NCBI GenBank assembly: GCA_964394795.1
Contig: CAYMYX010000014.1
Coordinates: forward strand, 1-33,346
Length of the DNA stretch: 33,346 nucleotides
Source: CAYFUF01 sp964394795
GTDB lineage: Bacteria > Bacillota > Clostridia > Tissierellales > Peptoniphilaceae
Reading direction: 5' to 3'
The position numbers were made by a program, and so were the translations under genes. Positions 33,321-33,346 of this stretch are shown piece after piece (the stretch's first letter is position 1; every line of letters starts with the position of its first letter). Below the pieces are notes generated by a model, which worked only from the letters and a program-made list of their open reading frames with translations, was not told where the DNA came from and did no database searches.

Positions 33321-33346
33321 CTTTACGTTTATCTTATTTTGTTGTT

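Larger units (their letters stand above)
32909..33326 (+). repeat. Dispersed intergenic repeat, copy 4, with terminal inverted repeats
   Basis: The left end 32909-32930 (AAAAGGTGTTGTTGAAAAAT) is an imperfect inverted match to the right end (33307-33324, whose complement is AAAGGGGCTGTTGCAAAA). The head core is at 32953-32986. The body is the 5 x 52-bp array described separately, and the right end is a hairpin (33302-33319). The stretch 32759-32908 before it holds AT-rich sequence with no gene that I can support. A size of ~420 bp and terminal inverted repeats would suit a miniature transposable element; no transposase is present. Confidence 0.75.

Overview
This window comes from a Bacillota (Firmicutes) chromosome, most likely a Bacilli/Lactobacillales-type, facultative to anaerobic bacterium. 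The evidence is a T-box riboswitch, strong AGGAGG ribosome-binding sites, sigma-A promoters, many lipoproteins with short Gram-positive signal peptides, a wall hydrolase with choline/glucan-binding-type repeats, and rubrerythrin and hemerythrin genes. I cannot place it to genus. I see no tRNA, rRNA, intact insertion sequence or CRISPR array.

Layout. 1-1.9 kb: 3' part of a CobW-type metallochaperone GTPase facing an azlCD amino-acid exporter pair. 2-5.4 kb: leucyl aminopeptidase and a wall-hydrolase gene that has lost its 5' end exactly where a dispersed repeat begins. 5.4-8.7 kb (minus strand): an old-yellow-enzyme reductase, a DUF438/hemerythrin/PAS protein and a DUF2075-type ATPase wrecked by an internal deletion. 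8.8-13.2 kb: a methionine T-box leader and metN-metI-metQ plus an M20 amidohydrolase, a methionine uptake and salvage operon. 13.3-13.9 kb: rubrerythrin. 14.4-18.8 kb (minus strand): HerA-like ATPase, two tiny membrane proteins and the FetA/FetB metal-export transporter in one apparent operon. 18.9-25.2 kb: a lipoprotein, then lysC-asd-hom-thrC-thrB, the whole aspartate-to-threonine path with stop/start overlaps at most junctions. 25.2-29.1 kb: sbcD-sbcC nuclease. 29.4-32.7 kb: three lipoproteins, the last carrying two FMN-binding domains with ApbE flavinylation motifs, resembling the extracellular electron-transfer protein PplA.

The least explained structure is a family of modular intergenic repeats, four copies, all in the same orientation (about 2.0-2.2, 4.94-5.36, 13.92-14.36 and 32.9-33.3 kb). 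Each has a near-identical ~35-bp head. Three also have a body of ~52-bp units with internal dyads and a tail hairpin containing GGCTGT/ACAGCC-type arms. Copy 4 carries five 52-bp units in exact tandem. The architecture recalls pneumococcal BOX elements, but I do not recognise the sequence. In two places the tail hairpin sits just past the stop codon of a minus-strand gene and probably acts as its terminator.

Other points of interest: a second terminator-like hairpin between the methionine T-box and metN; a ~35-residue insertion in MetN; a homoserine dehydrogenase without its regulatory ACT domain; and a promoter-plus-terminator pair upstream of sbcD that could define a ~100-nt RNA.
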